A DNA stretch of 64,000 nt from contig JAQFVV010006474.1 in NCBI GenBank assembly GCA_028023455.1, positions 308,001 to 372,000 of the forward strand, written 5' to 3'. The notes below the pieces were generated by a model that had not been told where the DNA came from, did not search any database, and worked only from the letters and a program-made list of their open reading frames with translations. The DNA is from Epiperipatus broadwayi (Eukaryota > Onychophora > Udeonychophora > Euonychophora > Peripatidae). Shown in pieces: positions 1-9,835 of this stretch. The stretch's first letter is position 1. Every line of letters begins with the position of its first letter. A program made the translations under genes and the position numbers.

Positions 1-604
1 TATTATAAAGTTGTTTGTAGATGTGCTATAAATACCGATTTTTAACAATGTGGGTATAATCATTCAAACCCATACCTGGGTGAACATACAAAGTGTATCA
101 TTTATATATGTAACCTGTAAAAATCTCCATGTCATTGCATATATATATATTTAATGTTTTCACAATTATATGATGTAAATAAAGTAGTTTTTGGGCTAAA
201 CCAAACCCCAAAACTATTATATATATATATATAGAAAGAGAGATTAGATAATCATTTGAATATTTTAATATCAAAAATATCACTGGTAATTTTTGAAAAA
301 GATTTACTAGCAATAATCCAAAATGATTATGTGAGGGGTTGTAACATTTGTTTGAAAATATCACATAAAAAAATTTAAATTGACTAAATGACAAATTTTA
401 AATTGAGTGATTCCTATATAGTAATAGTGAGACTATCTTTAGCTTTGTTCCTAAATGATGTGTGTAATTCAAAAATAGAAAAGAGTGAAAGTATTATTTG
501 TGAAATATGACATTGCTTATGTTATATTAGTGAAGCAATAATTTATGTTTTCTATTTCTAATATTATGCTTTTGAATTAAAGATATTGTTATTATTTTGA
601 AAAG
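1..604. other. AT-rich intergenic DNA
   Basis: No gene seen. Contains short TA tracts near 140 and 220. A 98-codon minus-strand frame (98-394) is low-complexity and has no recognisable domain, so it is not called. Confidence 0.5.
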
Positions 605-1131
605 TAACTATTAAAGGGTGCTTGAAAATCTGAGTTCATATCCCCTATACTTACAATTTAATCAGCAGGTTTGTGAAGAGTGCCTGGTTTTTAAATATTT
701 CCATATCAAGCTTGTATCCTGTCCATTCCTCTTCTATGTCTTTAAATGTATAAGGTCCTACACATGAGGGATCAGAGTGACTTAAGATCAACATGGGTAT
801 GGCAATAATATTGGCATCAGCATGGGATTTGGGTTTTCAACATCAGATTTTCAATGATATGGATGGCTAAAAAGTTGGAGGTTGGAGTGGATTGAAACTT
901 TTCCATTAAGGTATGAAGATTTGCTATCTTACTATAAACATCTGTGCACTGATTATGTATAGGTTTTGGACATGATAACCTGGACCAACTGATGAGTGCT
1001 GGTTAAGCACAAAATACACATATTGGTGATTATTTATCTTTTCTACATGTGTATGGTTATGTGTATCAGTTGTATGAGATTGGATAGTTAAGGATGCTTG
1101 AAAATCTGAGTTCAAATTTCCTATATTTACA
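605..1131 (+). repeat. Interspersed repeat family A, copy 1 (hammerhead-bearing)
   Basis: Longest plus-strand copy of a dispersed family also found at 8165, 9545, 13090, 13333, 32690, 46207 and 46322. The tail, containing a tgcttgaaaatctgagttca-like string, occurs twice, at about 616-656 and again at about 1091-1131. One unit is therefore roughly 475 bp and this copy has a partial dimer layout, as expected for elements copied from circular or multimeric RNA. A hammerhead ribozyme motif lies at 984-1027. The tail string ttcaaat-cc resembles a Pol III B box, but no convincing A box was found. There is no coding capacity, so this is a non-autonomous element. The outer borders are approximate. 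Confidence 0.7.
984..1027 (+). ncRNA. Type I hammerhead ribozyme motif, family A copy 1 (G12 mutated)
   Basis: Stem I is ACCAA (984-988) with TTGGT (1023-1027). The core CTGATGA is at 989-995. Stem II is GTGCT (996-1000) with AGCAC (1006-1010). The 3' core is AAAA (1011-1014) where GAAA is required. Stem III is two pairs, A-T and T-A, closing a four-base ACAC loop, followed by A as residue 17. Outside ACCAA, ATAA-type sequence near 975 can pair with GATTAT after 1027, extending stem I beyond an internal loop. The G12 to A change should abolish cleavage in this copy. Confidence 0.75.
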
Positions 1132-1132
1132 T

Positions 1133-1321
1133 ATTATATAAGTGAAATTATATAAATATTTTTAAAATATTAATAATGTTTTTATTAATTAATTAATAAA
1201 TAAGTTTGCATTCTTTTTGTTTTATATATATATATATTATATAAGTGAAGTTATGTAAATATTTTTAAAATATTAATAATGTTTTTATTAATTAATAAAT
1301 AAGTTTGCATTCTTTTTGTTT
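1133..1321. repeat. Two-copy tandem repeat, 103 bp period
   Basis: The segment starting attatataagtgaa at 1133 is repeated at 1236 with only a few changes and small indels. A short TA tract sits at the join. It abuts the 3' end of family A copy 1. Confidence 0.8.
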
Positions 1322-1530
1322 AGATTTTAGAGAAGAACTAATATTTAAACAGTAAAATTATATAAAATTGTTAAATTAATAAATGCTTTAAATTTAAAAA
1401 AAAAAGTGTCTCTATGGGGAAAAAATATTGTAAAGAAATTTTAAACAATTATAAAACTGTTAATTTATCAAAACAAACATTAAATGCTTGTTTTTTCAAA
1501 ATATTAGTTAATATTTAACTTATATAACTA

Positions 1531-1665
1531 AACAAATGTGTATTGTCTTGCGTTGTTAGCCGAGAGGTATCGCAGCCACCATGCAAGCAAGTAATTGGTT
1601 GCAGACGGTTGTGGGTTCGCGTCCCGGCCGATGCTATGACATATGAAAAAAAAAACAAACGTGTA
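1531..1665 (+). mobile_element. tRNA-derived SINE, copy 1, with target-site duplication
   Basis: A tRNA-like head (about 1551-1630) is followed by a short tail, tatgacatatg, and an A run. It is flanked by aacaaatgtgta (1531-1542) and aacaaacgtgta (1654-1665), an 11 of 12 target-site duplication. The head has A-box-like and B-box-like Pol III promoter elements. A second copy of the same head lies at 17458-17564, and the same tail follows a different tRNA head at 31609. The parent tRNA is not certain: the anticodon arm does not fold cleanly. The element is non-autonomous and its A tail suggests LINE-dependent mobilisation. Confidence 0.82.
1557..1624 (+). promoter_or_regulatory. Internal Pol III promoter (A and B boxes) of SINE copy 1
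   Basis: The A-box-like ttagccgagaggt is at 1557-1569 and the B-box-like ggttcgcgtcc at 1614-1624. Spacing is normal for a tRNA-type internal promoter. Confidence 0.65.
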
Positions 1666-1882
1666 AACTATTATTAAAATTTATTAAAGTGAAACAAAAA
1701 TATTTCAAAGTCTTTAAGCTAGTACTATATGAAGAAAAGGTCTAAGTGGCATGATGCTCAGATCCCGTACCTGCCATGCCTAAGTGCAAGAGTTTCATTT
1801 GGACAATGAAAATTATTAAAAAAACTGAAAAATTTCAAATAAGTTTAAATTATATCCGTAGCAATTTTTCAACCAAATCAAA

Positions 1883-2223
1883 CATTATCCCAGGGGTCAC
1901 CAACCCTATGACTGTGGGCACCATGGCACCCACAGACCATTTTACATGTGTCCGCCACTATCTGAATAGGATGAAAAATTATTTATCTGATACAAATAAA
2001 TTTAATTTTTAAAATTTCTTATAAATTATTGTATTATATTGTAATAAAATTGTAGGGCATACTATACTTTATTTTTGAAATAAATATTTTTTGTACATTA
2101 TGTGTATTATTAACAATATCAAACTATAAATTTACATTGAAAAAATAAATGGTGTCTGCAACCTAGCTGTTATTATAGAATGTGCTTTTAAGTGCAAAAA
2201 GGTTGGAGACCCTTGCATTAACC
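1883..2223. mobile_element. Small non-autonomous hAT-type element (MITE)
   Basis: The left end CAGGGGTCACCAACC (1891-1905) and the inverted right end, reading CAAGGGTCTCCAACC from 2215, match at 13 of 15 positions and are typical of hAT transposon termini. The flanks cattatcc (1883-1890) and cattaacc (2216-2223) form an 8 bp target-site duplication with one difference, the hAT length. The 325 bp interior has no transposase. A 78-codon frame at 1776-2012 merely runs into the element and is not a gene. Confidence 0.87.
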
Positions 2224-3345
2224 CATTAATTGGTCAGTAAATAAGATATTTGACTATTCATAGTTAGAACAAGATATAAAAAAAATTCTGATCTCAGTTA
2301 TCCTATGGGAAAATGTCTTTTCCAGTAAAAATATTCGTTATACTTTGACTTCAACTGCAATCCTTATTTTAAATAAATTACTAAATAATGCATTTTTTTC
2401 TTTTATTTGTCACATTGCTTTTTATTAAAATGGCTAAGAATTTTTGAATCTTTATCAGTTTTCATCAGAACTTTAAAATATAGTTGTATTATATTATTTA
2501 TTATATATTTATATAAACAACAATAAATATAATGCTTATTTGAATATTCTTGATGAGGACATTACATTTGTAATTTATATGTTGGACTATTTGAATTATC
2601 TAGAATTAATTGTTAAATATCTTTAGAAAAATTTAAACTTTTCAAATACATCCAACTGTTATTAACAACACACATGTTAGTAAATAACTTAATAGTTCAC
2701 ATTATTCTCCTTAATTTGTTATTGATCTTACCATTAATAGCACTAACATGGGAATCAAAGCAGTGATATTTAAAATTATGAATATTGGCTTTAAGGTAAC
2801 ACTATAATGAACTTGTCTACCTAATTGTTTATGGTAACATGTTAAGTCAGTATTCAAGTGCAAAAATCCCAGGTTCAATTCCCATGCTTGTCACTCATTA
2901 CCCCAGTTTCAGCCGAAGAAGAGAAAATATATCATTCAGAATATGGTATTCTATACTAATCTGTGTACTATTTTTAATAGTTTACTGTGTTTGAAGAATT
3001 TAAATAAAGTTTCATTTTTCTAAAGCCATTTAATCATTAATTCAAGATAATAGAAATAGTATCCTGCAGTTTGATGTAATTCATAGAGCATCTGACTTGG
3101 AATTTTGTATACATGTGTAACATTTTTTCAGAGTTTGCAAACAATTTTAGCAGAGTATATTTTTTACTTTATATGTAACTAATTTCACTCTTTATAATTT
3201 AAAATGGAATGATTCCTGAAAAACACTTCTTTTATGTATTGCACATTTTTATTAAACTTGTTCTGTTTTTTAGACTTTTTGTTTATACAAAGTCAAATTT
3301 AAATAAATTCAACTTATTTCACTAATTCAGTGTTACATACTTTTA

Positions 3346-3349
<4 letters not shown>
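2224..3349. other. AT-rich intergenic DNA
   Basis: No coding frame, RNA gene or repeat structure recognised in about 1.1 kb. Confidence 0.5.

Positions 3350-3410
<61 letters not shown>
3350..3410. repeat. (TA)n microsatellite
   Basis: About 30 uninterrupted TA dinucleotides. Confidence 0.97.
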
Positions 3411-3412
<2 letters not shown>

Positions 3413-3600
3413 TAAAAAATTAAAAAATAAATTTTATTCAGCTTTCACAAGTAAGAGAGTAGGGCACTCATGTTTAGAATGATTCTTTTTATGCTTTAAA
3501 CAAATAAAAATTACATATATTTATACACATGTATAATACAAATAAAATGTCCATTAATTAAAAGACTTATTGTAATAACAATAAAAATAAGAAATATAAT

Positions 3601-4085
3601 GGTAATAAACTATATATACAGTATTTCAATCCACAAAAGTACTTTAAGTTAATTCCTCCCTAAATAACAAAACGGAAGCAAACATCATCAACTCAAATCC
3701 CATAAATCCCAAATTTTAACATTAGCAGTTTCTCTATTAATTATATTTATTTTATTTCTGTTTATTAAAATTGCCTACTTAACTTTACTTTTATTGTGTT
3801 TTCCCTCTTCATGAAGAATCTTCACACTCAGTAAAGATTCTTCATGTAGAGAGAAGCCATGATAAAAGAAAAAATTAAGAAGGCTATTTTAATAAATAGA
3901 AATAAAATGAATATAATTAATAGACAAACTACTAACATTAAAATTTGGGATTTGTGGGATTTATGTTACTGACATTTGCTTATATTTTGTTATTTGAATT
4001 TAATGGCAGTTGAGGCAGGTTAAGGAATTAACTAAAAGCACTACTGTAGATTGAAAGACTGTATTTAATAGTTTATTACTGTTAT
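3601..4085. mobile_element. Palindromic pair of PLE 3' ends (family 1)
   Basis: The left arm (3601-3822) is an imperfect reverse complement of the right arm (3833-4085). The centre is a hairpin made by catgaagaatctt and its complement. Reading outwards, each arm encodes the C-terminal part of a PLE GIY-YIG endonuclease. In the right arm, about 3860-3965, the peptide contains KIKKAILINRNK and NRQTTNIKIWDLWDL with a frameshift just upstream. The same peptide family occurs at 42729-42935. The 5'-truncated ends meet in the middle and the 3' ends face out. Confidence 0.72.
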
Positions 4086-4194
4086 ATTTATCATTTTTAT
4101 TGTTAAATATATATAGTTGCAAAACTATAAAAATATATTAATTTTAAAATGCTAAATTATAATTTTTGCTTGATAAGAAGCCCATAAAAGTTGA

Positions 4195-4290
4195 TAAAAA
4201 GTAGAACCCCTTACATTTAATTGTAAAAGCTGAAGAAAATTTACTTTTTACTTTTTAGAGCACTTATATTCATAAAAAGCATTTATTTAA
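4195..4290. repeat. Dispersed repeat shared with 47185-47272
   Basis: The string tgtaaaagctgaagaaaatt and the following tttttagagca-type and catttattta-type strings recur in the same order near 47200. It lies directly left of the PLE inverted repeat at 4365, so it may be a PLE end, but this is an inference. Confidence 0.45.
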
Positions 4291-4364
4291 TATTTTTTTA
4301 TTTAATTTACCACCACACATTCAACTTACATATTCTGTCATAAATATGGTTTTAATTTCTCCTT

Positions 4365-5020
4365 ATATGTAAAAACAAAAAATACTTAATTGTAATTATT
4401 AATTAGAGAAAATATAACTTACTATTAAAAATTTATCGGCTGAACGTTTTCGAGGAACCATGCCTCATACTCATAGCCTTCATGAAAAGTGTAATAAATA
4501 TATGCATATTGATCGATCGCTCACCCCACATGTGGTGTACTCTATTTCCTGCCCTCAAGCCGGATGCCACGCTACATATTATGGGAAAACGAAAGCCACA
4601 ATTAATACCAGATTAGCCCAACATTGTTACACATTCAACAGAGCTCAAACAAACAGCAGCACATCCTCAGTATTTTTCGAACATAGTAAACAATCTGGGC
4701 ACAACTTCATACCTGCCAACTCCATTATTTTATGTTCAGAGCCAAATGATTACAGGAGAAAAATAAAGGAGGCATTCTATATTAATAGAGACATCCATGC
4801 CATTAACAGAAAGGACACATGCTTCGAGATCTCGAAAAAATGGGCTACGTAACAGTAGCTTATTTGAATATTTACATTTGCATATATTTATTACACTTTT
4901 CATGAAGGCTATGAGTATGAGGCATGGTTCCTCGAAAACGTTCAGCCGATAAATTTTTAATAGTAAGTTATATTTTCTCTAATTAATAATTACAATTAAG
5001 TATTTTTTGTTTTTACATAT
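4365..5020. mobile_element. PLE fragment bounded by perfect 142 bp inverted repeats
   Basis: Positions 4365-4506 and 4879-5020 are exact reverse complements over 142 bases by direct reading. They enclose 372 bases that carry the rest of a GIY-YIG reading frame. The left arm covers the start of that frame, so the right arm is an inverted partial copy of the same element. PLEs are known for terminal repeats in direct or inverted orientation. Zero divergence means the structure is recent or maintained by conversion. Confidence 0.8.
4460..4852 (+). CDS. PLE GIY-YIG endonuclease domain (orphan C-terminal fragment)
   Basis: 130 codons, uninterrupted. It matches the C-terminal endonuclease of Penelope-like retroelements. 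The VVYSISC motif (about residues 25-31) stands for GIY, with Cys-x4-Cys after it. ATYYGKT (about 39-45) stands for YIG. Histidines at about 55 and 80 fit the Zn-binding Cys-Cys-His-His pattern of PLE endonucleases. The end, RRKIKEAFYINR with an INRKDTC segment, is the usual C-terminal block. The frame stays open upstream into the left inverted repeat, so the first ATG is arbitrary. The reverse transcriptase part is missing, so this cannot be an autonomous element. The glycine of GIY is replaced, so activity is doubtful. Confidence 0.82.
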   Translation: MPHTHSLHEKCNKYMHIDRSLTPHVVYSISCPQAGCHATYYGKTKATINTRLAQHCYTFNRAQTNSSTSSVFFEHSKQSGHNFIPANSIILCSEPNDYRRKIKEAFYINRDIHAINRKDTCFEISKKWAT

Positions 5021-5669
5021 TCTGTCATTTAAATATACTATGTATACATTTTGCAACACTTTTTATAATTCTTCACTAGTTTCTGTTAAAATATCTATAA
5101 TAACTCCATCATTTTTCAAAGGTTTAGAATTATTATAGACTAAATGGCACACATCACATTCTTCCCAATGTTAAGATATTTTATATTTGAGACTTATTCT
5201 ATTTTATAAAGTCTTTGCTATTTTAAAATTATATATTTTTATATCATCATAAACCTTTTTTTATATTATTTTATACAATTTTTTTTTTAAATATATCATT
5301 TATTTTTATATTCCTTTTTTCATGCATACTTTGTCTCATATTAAAACAAAATTTACCATTTTTTGTTTCTTGGTATATGTATTATGTTTTTAGTACAGTA
5401 TCTCTTACCTTTTCAAATATAAACCATCTTTAATTTTCTTTAAAATTATAAATTAATATATAAGATCAAGATCAATTAATTGCATTACAATATTTTATAA
5501 AAATTATAAATATCAATTATTATTTGTTTTTAATATCTATTGTCTATCTGTATTACTGTTTTGAATACAAATTTTTATTATTCAAAAAGGAAATGTTTTT
5601 AAAAGGTGTATTTTGCCAATACTTTAGAATATGCAATAAAACATGGAAGTAACTAGGTATTTAAGGTAA
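5021..5669. other. AT-rich intergenic DNA
   Basis: T-rich tracts only. Nothing recognised. Confidence 0.5.
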
Positions 5670-6012
5670 ATCATCATCATCATCAACCATTATCAATCCA
5701 CTTTAGGATGGAGATCTCTCCAAGTTCAATTCATCTTCTCTGATCTTTAGCTTCTCTTCTCCATATCACCCCTGCACACTTTCTTATTTAATTCATTCAT
5801 CTCACATGTGGTCTCTTTCTGGGTCTTTTACAATCTCTTGGAATCCAGTTTAAGATTTCAATTGTCCATCTATTATCATCTCTTCTAGCAATATACCCAA
5901 CGCAACTCCACACTTTTAATTTTTTCAATGAGGTCAGTAACACCTGTTTGTTCTCTTACCCATATATTGCATTTTTGATCTCTTCTTGTTACTCCTAAGT
6001 GCAACTCTTCTT
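5670..6012 (-). mobile_element. 5'-truncated RTE LINE fragment
   Basis: The reverse complement matches the last ~340 bp of the RTE at 14159-17440, ending in its (ATG)n tail, seen here as catcatcatcat at 5671. It covers the C-terminal part of the reverse transcriptase protein and is decayed by stops and indels. Confidence 0.88.
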
Positions 6013-7424
6013 ACTTCTTTAATATTAATATTAAATATTAAATATTGGTGTTAAAATAATAAACTGGTATAACTGATATTATTGAAAGAATCTTGTTGAA
6101 ATTGAATTGTACGTATCACTAGAAGATATGTTAGTAAATGCACTATTGATGTCTTAAACTAAATTTTGGAATATTATAAAAGATATAAAATTGGACACTT
6201 GTAAAATAAATGTATGAGATAAGAAAGTTTTCTGAAATGTTGAGGCCAAAATAAATTATGGATAGTAGTATTAAGCATGGAAAAACTTCATTGTGCGTCA
6301 TATGAAGGTATATAATAAGATTTTAAATTAAATTTTAGCAGACTTTGATTTAAAATCAGAAAAAATTGTTTATAAATGTATACACACACTGCCAAATTTT
6401 AATGTATATTTTACAATTAATTATTATTTCACAATATCAATTGTATACAGTATTTATTTTGCAATAAAGATTTTCAGTAAATTAAGTCAAAAAAATAAGT
6501 AAATAAACAAAATAAAATATTTTAATAATAATAATATATATATATATCAGTCATCTATAAATATTATAAATAAATAAAAAACATTTCTATTTTATTAAGC
6601 ATTAATTAGTCAATTGAATTATAGAGAAGTTTGAATAAGTTTATGAACATAATTCAATAGATTTACATTTCATCGGAACTCATAGTTTAGTAGAGCCATG
6701 ATGGAAGAAAAATCTTGATTACGAAACTCCCACGCTCACTCACATTCAATAAATGTAAAGAAAATCTCTAAAAATGCATCTTTGTATTTATGTAAATTAT
6801 GAATAAAATAAATTACTCATTAAAAGTAAATGTAAGTAAATATTAAATGACTCCCCACCCCCCTCACTAATTGTAATAAACAGTGAAATTTGTTTAATTC
6901 AAAAATAAAAGAGAAGAAAAAAGTCAAACTAAGTAATATATGCTCGCTTTAAAATTTTTTATTGCATCTAAAAGAATTTGAATTTAAAAAAATATTATAA
7001 TAATAACTTGTATTTACTTAGTTTTGCTTTTTTTTATATGCAGTAATCTTCTTTACTTTTTTACGATAATTCTATATATGTTCTTCTCATTGTTATCGGA
7101 TTTGTGTGAGTTAATGCAATGGCGTAATAGTAGATACTAGACCTCTAGTCCCAAGAATCTATATCACTTTTGATATTCAAACTTCTTGGGAATTCCTGAG
7201 CAATAACACATATGATTATATATACCTAGAAATATATATTTATTTAAGTTTTTACTAACTAATGCAGTAGTTGTTCATCGATAATTATTCATTAATTATT
7301 GCATATTTTAATTTTGTTTTACTATTTACAAACAGAAAAAAATGTCTATATTTCATCCAACAATCATTTCAAAGATTTAATTTTAGAACCTATTAATATT
7401 ATCCCTGAAGCGATTTTTTTCTCA
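6013..7424. other. AT-rich intergenic DNA
   Basis: Short AAT and TA tracts near 6525-6545. No gene or repeat family recognised. A frame at 7299-7628 lies antisense to the neighbouring RTE fragment and is spurious. Confidence 0.5.
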
Positions 7425-8125
7425 ATAAAATCATCACCATTGTCAATCATTATTAATCCACTACTGGATAGTCTCTCCAAGTTCAATTCATCACTTATCT
7501 CTACCTCTCTTTTACATATCACCCCTGCATACTTTCTTATTTCATCCACCAATCACACATATGGGGTCTTTTACAATCTTTTGGAATCTAGTTTAAGACT
7601 ACAATTATTCATTTATCATCTCTTTTAGCAATATGTTCAGCCCAATTCCAATTCAGTCTTTTAATTCTTGTACTGATGTTAGTAACACCTGTTTGTTCCC
7701 TTACACATGTATTGCATTTTCAATCTCTTCTTATTCCTAACAAGCATGTCACCATACTTCTTTGAGTGGTCTTGCTCTTCTATTAAGTGTTCAAATCCCA
7801 AATCTATAAGTAAGAACTGGTAAAACACATTTATTAAAACTTTTCTCTTCAAACATAGTCATATTTACTTTTACTATTAAGTTATTTCTACCAAAAACAC
7901 CCAAATTTTAATTATATGATTAGTTTCATTCATTATGTTTCCATCTGTAGTAATAATCTAACCAAAATATTTGTAGTTGTTAACTTCTTCTAATTCATCA
8001 TAATCAATCTTTATTTTCATCTTTTGTGAAAATCCATTGAACATTATTTTAGTCTTTTTACATTTATCTTTAGTCCTATTTTTTTACTTCCATCTGATAA
8101 CTCTTGCAACATTTCCTGAAGAGTT
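7425..8125 (-). mobile_element. 5'-truncated RTE LINE fragment
   Basis: About 700 bp that reads, on the minus strand, as the 3' part of the RTE family from near the motif coding for the post-FADD region to the element end. Many point changes and indels show an old copy. Confidence 0.88.
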
Positions 8126-8164
8126 AGGGTGACATAAATAAATGCTAAACAAGTAAAGAAGGCA

Positions 8165-8235
8165 TATTATGAGATTATGACCTGGACCAGTTAAAGAGCA
8201 CTAATTCAACATGAAATATGCATCTTAAAAAACAT
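8165..8235 (+). repeat. Family A repeat, decayed core fragment
   Basis: Retains the acctggacca string before the hammerhead core and gaaatatgcat after it. The CTGATGA core and stem II are destroyed. Confidence 0.5.
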
Positions 8236-9544
8236 TTGTCATTTTTAAAGATGTTTTTATTCATGTTTTTAAACTGTGTCATGGAGCAAAACTTTTAAGT
8301 ATATATAAAAATATTACACATGTAAAAAAGATATGATGTTGAATTATTTCATGGATTTATAATTAATTAAAAAACAGATAAATTAATTAAAGTTTATATT
8401 TTGATGAGAAATATGATAATATGCAGTGCAACAAATAATCTGTAGTAATTATTAAATATTTATCTGAAAAGGTTGATATCAAACTTATGAGTTCTAAAAG
8501 TTTGATATTAGTAAATCTAATTATATTCACTGAACTAATGATGAAACTATGTACAAGAGGTTGTGACTTGGGTTACCATAAAAATGATTTTTAAATGTGA
8601 AAATGGCATTTTGGAGATCATTAGTCTTTTTCAGTTTTTTTTATTTATATGTTTGAAGATTATGTGGTGAAGTGGATATTTTAAGTAAAATAAGCACGTG
8701 ATTTATTCAAAACTTTCATAATAATCAATATTTTCAACTCTTAAAATCACTTAGTACATATTAAGACACTCTAGATGTTAGTTATATCTAGCACATCTAA
8801 GTGTATTATTTTATTAATCGTGATTTTTAATAATAAAATGTATAATAATACTGGTCTATTCAGTCAACTCTTTAATTTGAGTTCGTGATTTATTAATAAA
8901 ATATAAGCTTCTTATAGAACAGAATATGGCAAATATTTTTATCACTTATTAAAAACAAACTCATAGAGAATAGTCTGCCAAAAACAAATTTTATGAACAG
9001 AGAAGTGGAAGTCATGTGATGTTTATTGGCGAAGAAGAAAGTACAGGTTAAGAACAATCTCAAATAATAAGAAATCCTAAAAAAAAAAAAAAAATAGGTC
9101 ATTTGTAATACTTCTGTAATTATTCGTCCAATTGTTCTGTAAAATATTAATAAAAATGATTGGTAGCAAAAAAATATAATTTGTGAATTTATATAAAATA
9201 AAAATTAGATATATGTTTTATTTTATTTTTGATTTGTTACTTTATTGTTCATTTAATGCATCACAAAACAATTTAGTTGTGCAATTCTCTATTGGTATTT
9301 TTTTTTCCGAAAAAATGATGTTTAATTTATTGTGCATAACAGTATTGAGATTGTTAAAAGTTTGATTTACATAGTTTTTGTTATCGTTTTACTATAAGAA
9401 AACATCTTTTCAAATTAAATATAATGTAAAAATTATTTTTAAAATAATTTCAAGAAAGTATACAATAATTACATAAAATACTTTAGTAACTGAAACACAG
9501 GCTTGTTATATACCTGTAGCTATATATATATATATGTAATATAG
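8236..9544. other. AT-rich intergenic DNA
   Basis: Nothing recognised. Two 60-69 codon frames are low-complexity and not supported. Confidence 0.5.
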
Positions 9545-9835
9545 GGTATATGAACACAGACTTTCACACCACCCACCTCTCTCCACTCTATCTAATAACA
9601 CTGATACACCTAAACACATATATGCTGAAAAGATAAATAATCACCAATATACGTATTTCATGCTAAACCAGCAATCATCAGTTGGTGCAGACTGTCATCT
9701 TTACACACATATATAGTATAAGTGCTCAGATATATATTAAGATAGACTATCCTCATAGTTTAATGGACAGGCTTCAATCCACTCCACACTCCAACTCTTC
9801 AACCGTCCATCCAATTGAAAATACTTTAATAACAT
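9545..9835 (-). repeat. Family A repeat, copy 2 (best-preserved hammerhead)
   Basis: The reverse complement aligns along its length with copies at 605-1131 and 46322-46720, including the upstream block (gtggagtggattgaagcc-like) and the tail (gaaagtctgtgttca-like). It carries the hammerhead motif closest to canonical in this family. Confidence 0.72.
9643..9686 (-). ncRNA. Type I hammerhead ribozyme, family A copy 2
   Basis: Read on the minus strand. Stem I is ACCAA with TTGGT (plus-strand 9682-9686 and 9643-9647). The core CTGATGA is at 9675-9681 and GAAA at 9656-9659. Stem II is TTGCT with AGCAT around a GGTTT loop, and its closing pair is a T-T mismatch. Stem III is A-T and T-A around ACGT. 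Residue 17 is A and the predicted cleavage falls just before TTGGT. GATTAT after TTGGT can pair with an upstream GACAGTC-type segment less well than in the consensus. Both invariant core segments are intact, so slow cleavage is possible. Confidence 0.8.

Noticed and set aside
4879-4960. Hammerhead-like string (gaggcatggttcctcgaaaacgtt region) in the right inverted repeat
   Set aside because: GAGG/CCTC and GAAAA are present, but no CTGANGA core lies at the right spacing and no stem I partner is visible.
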